A stretch of 64,000 nucleotides of DNA from JABDIP01 sp965212545 (lineage in GTDB: Bacteria; Pseudomonadota; Alphaproteobacteria; DSM-16000; Inquilinaceae), in the NCBI GenBank assembly GCA_965212545.1, contig CBDBVB010000021.1:248001-312000 (forward strand). Reading direction: 5' to 3'. The stretch's first letter is position 1. Each line of letters begins with the position of its first letter. The notes below the pieces were generated by a model. That model was not told the DNA's origin. It did not search any database and saw only the letters and a program-made list of their open reading frames with translations. The translations under genes were made by a program, and so were the position numbers. Below, piece after piece: positions 63,944-64,000 of this stretch.

Positions 63944-64000
63944 TCAAGCACCGTTCGGCTCCGGGTGCAGGAACCGGATCACCATCTCGCCCGCATCCTC
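63944..64000 (-). CDS. possible C-terminus of a gene entering from the right
   Basis: The last 19 codons of the window on the minus strand read EDAGEMVIRFLHPEPNGA then stop. A short C-terminal segment like this could belong to a regulator or another gene of the sugar operon, but nothing identifies it. It is included because the frame is open to the window edge and there is a plausible stop 156 bases upstream of the oxidoreductase start. Confidence 0.3.
   Translation of the reverse strand, partial: EDAGEMVIRFLHPEPNGA

Noticed and set aside
1..64000. CRISPR array, insertion sequence or prophage
   Set aside because: No regularly spaced repeats, transposase, integrase or phage structural genes are visible anywhere in the window.

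Overview
The window is about 64 kb of dense, GC-rich (roughly 60-65% by eye) chromosomal DNA. Gene content points to an alphaproteobacterium, probably of the broad Rhodospirillales type. The clues are a short phosphatidylserine decarboxylase next to pssA, a class II DAHP synthase, two bactofilins, DUF3108, DUF1127 and DUF4328 proteins, frc-type and fbp-type ABC transporters, and a GcvA-like LysR regulator. I place it no lower than class with confidence. There is no phage, insertion sequence, CRISPR array or rRNA operon; one tRNA (Val, anticodon CAC) is present.

Layout. 1-2.5 kb: two alpha/beta hydrolases on the minus strand, one a lipoprotein cut by the window edge. 2.9-7.7 kb: an FGGY sugar kinase diverging from a complete sugar ABC transporter (binding protein, permease, single-domain ATPase). 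7.7-9.0 kb: a pentapeptide-repeat protein. 9.1-12 kb: a frameshifted acyl-CoA dehydrogenase and a frameshifted Tat-exported cyclase-family hydrolase. 12.2-16.5 kb: an iron/AfuABC-type ABC importer with a fused double permease. 16.7-19.1 kb: a GlcD-type flavoprotein and a Sua5/TsaC protein. 19.2-21.3 kb: two bactofilins diverging from an orphan ParA. 21.4-24.5 kb: CysQ and a frameshifted CoxL-like molybdopterin oxidoreductase. 24.7-27.1 kb: secreted nuclease, pssA, psd and tRNA-Val. 27.2-30 kb: a DUF3108 protein and a set of orphan PAAR protein, small unknown protein and methyltransferase. 30.3-33.5 kb: glmU-glmS.

33.6-37.2 kb holds the most distinctive locus: two closely similar B12-binding/radical SAM proteins flanking a PhyH-type dioxygenase, with a shared 15-nt leader sequence in front of both radical SAM genes. 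37.3-39.8 kb: DUF1127 protein, LysR regulator and Gfo/Idh/MocA oxidoreductase. 39.9-42.8 kb: a large repeat lipoprotein, a DUF4328 membrane protein and a possible gene remnant. 42.9-46.7 kb: gabD-type dehydrogenase and an ABC exporter pair. 46.9-51.2 kb: glutathione reductase, an MgtC/DUF4010 membrane protein and a nucleotide-sugar-type epimerase. 51.2-53.5 kb: three exported proteins, two of them YbjN-like paralogs. 53.7-56.3 kb: class II DAHP synthase and nicotinate phosphoribosyltransferase. 56.3-60.4 kb: HNH endonuclease, DeoD, a VOC protein, an exported SAM hydrolase and a Nudix-SixA fusion. 60.6-63.8 kb: a tightly packed three-gene sugar catabolic operon.

Three genes are broken by five single-base insertions in total, none in a long homopolymer. 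This is either assembly error or real decay, and it affects how those three genes should be read.
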